DNA of 64,000 nucleotides, taken from positions 62,001 to 126,000 of the forward strand of contig NZ_PHRF01000020.1 of the NCBI RefSeq assembly GCF_004151105.1. Reading direction: 5' to 3'. The position numbers were made by a program, and so were the translations under genes. The stretch is from Streptomyces sp. L-9-10 (lineage in GTDB: Bacteria > Actinomycetota > Actinomycetes > Streptomycetales > Streptomycetaceae). Each line of letters starts with the position of its first letter. The stretch's first letter is position 1. The notes beneath the pieces were generated by a model. That model saw only the letters and a program-made list of their open reading frames with translations. It was not told where the DNA came from and did no database searches. Positions 63,807 through 64,000 of the stretch are shown here, piece by piece.

Positions 63807-64000
63807 ATGGCAACTGTCTCGTTCGACAAGGCAACCCGCGTCTACCCGGGTTCCACCAAGCCCGCTGTCGACCAGCTGGAGATCGAGATCGAGGATGGCG
63901 AGTTCCTCGTCCTCGTCGGTCCGTCCGGCTGTGGCAAGTCGACCTCCCTGCGCATGCTCGCGGGTCTCGAGGACGTCAACGGCGGCGCCATCCGGATCGG
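63807..64000 (+). CDS. msiK: ABC transporter ATPase, MsiK/UgpC type, N-terminal part
   Basis: Only 64 residues are visible before the right edge. [31 protein letters not shown] and Walker [21 protein letters not shown] identify a sugar-importer ATPase. In Streptomyces, MsiK energises many sugar ABC importers that lack their own ATPase, such as those for chitobiose and cellobiose. The dre-like site upstream fits amino-sugar control. It could serve the solute-binding lipoprotein at 30.3-31.6 kb. Confidence 0.88.
   Translation, partial: MATVSFDKATRVYPGSTKPAVDQLEIEIEDGEFLVLVGPSGCGKSTSLRMLAGLEDVNGGAIRI

Overview
The window is a piece of a Streptomyces chromosome. It has very high G+C with G/C-rich third codon positions, GTG and TTG starts, leaderless candidates and a rare TTA (bldA-type) codon. 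It also carries XRE/DUF397 pairs, an orphan groEL with doubled CIRCE, an AfsR/SARP regulator, msiK, cdgB and DasR-like (dre) sites. From memory, the backbone order groEL2 - cold shock - MoaD - thrC-like - gpgS - otsAB - nag genes - cdgB resembles the core chromosome of model streptomycetes.

Layout. 1-2.2 kb: end of an HSP90-like protein with repeated winged-helix units, cut by the window edge. 2.4-4.1 kb: secreted trypsin-like protease and a DUF4031 pair. 4.2-7.7 kb: an N-acetylmuramate recycling set (RpiR-type regulator, MurQ etherase, PTS EIIBC) with palindromic candidate operators. 7.6-10.2 kb: GlxA regulator, a MITE-like element, and a TetR regulator divergent from a nitroreductase with two matching palindromic operators. 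10.3-16.6 kb: secreted proteins, an XRE regulator with an unusual five-repeat DUF397 partner, and small metabolic or unknown genes. 16.6-21.6 kb: FG-GAP protein, ECF sigma factor with a membrane partner, secreted repeat protein, HTH regulator, Uma2 nuclease. 21.7-26.1 kb: groEL with two CIRCE boxes, CspA, a ubiquitin-like sulfur carrier, and a threonine-synthase paralogue behind a SAM-I riboswitch. 26.2-36.1 kb: GpgS, trehalose synthesis (OtsA/OtsB), a sugar-binding lipoprotein, and a DasR-type amino-sugar operon (ROK kinase, NagA, PfkB kinase, class II aldolase). 36-44.4 kb: CBM membrane protein, diguanylate cyclase CdgB, an orphan GyrB, flavin reductase, DinB, ArfB, TerD. 44.6-56.1 kb: lipoprotein M1 peptidase, pentapeptide protein, two FAD oxidoreductases, quinone oxidoreductase, MFS exporter, GNAT, hydroxyurea/APH(6)-like kinase, rhomboid-like protein. 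56.1-63.4 kb: the most novel part, described next. 63.5 kb to the end: tRNA-Thr(TGT) with its terminator, then a truncated msiK behind a dre-like site.

The 56.1-63.4 kb cluster reads right to left as one unit: SARP regulator with a TTA codon, a 73-residue precursor-like peptide with six cysteines, a 3' hairpin, a MauE-type membrane protein, a membrane thioredoxin (CPAC), an ABC exporter and an S26 signal peptidase. The downstream genes are joined by 4-bp overlaps or short gaps. I infer a dedicated pathway that makes, oxidises, exports and trims a disulfide-rich secreted peptide. No lanthionine, glycosyl or radical-SAM enzyme is present.

The second point of note is a ThrC paralogue plus MoaD-type carrier under a SAM-I riboswitch, which points to homocysteine/methionine synthesis rather than threonine synthesis. 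Several intergenic regions hold minisatellites.
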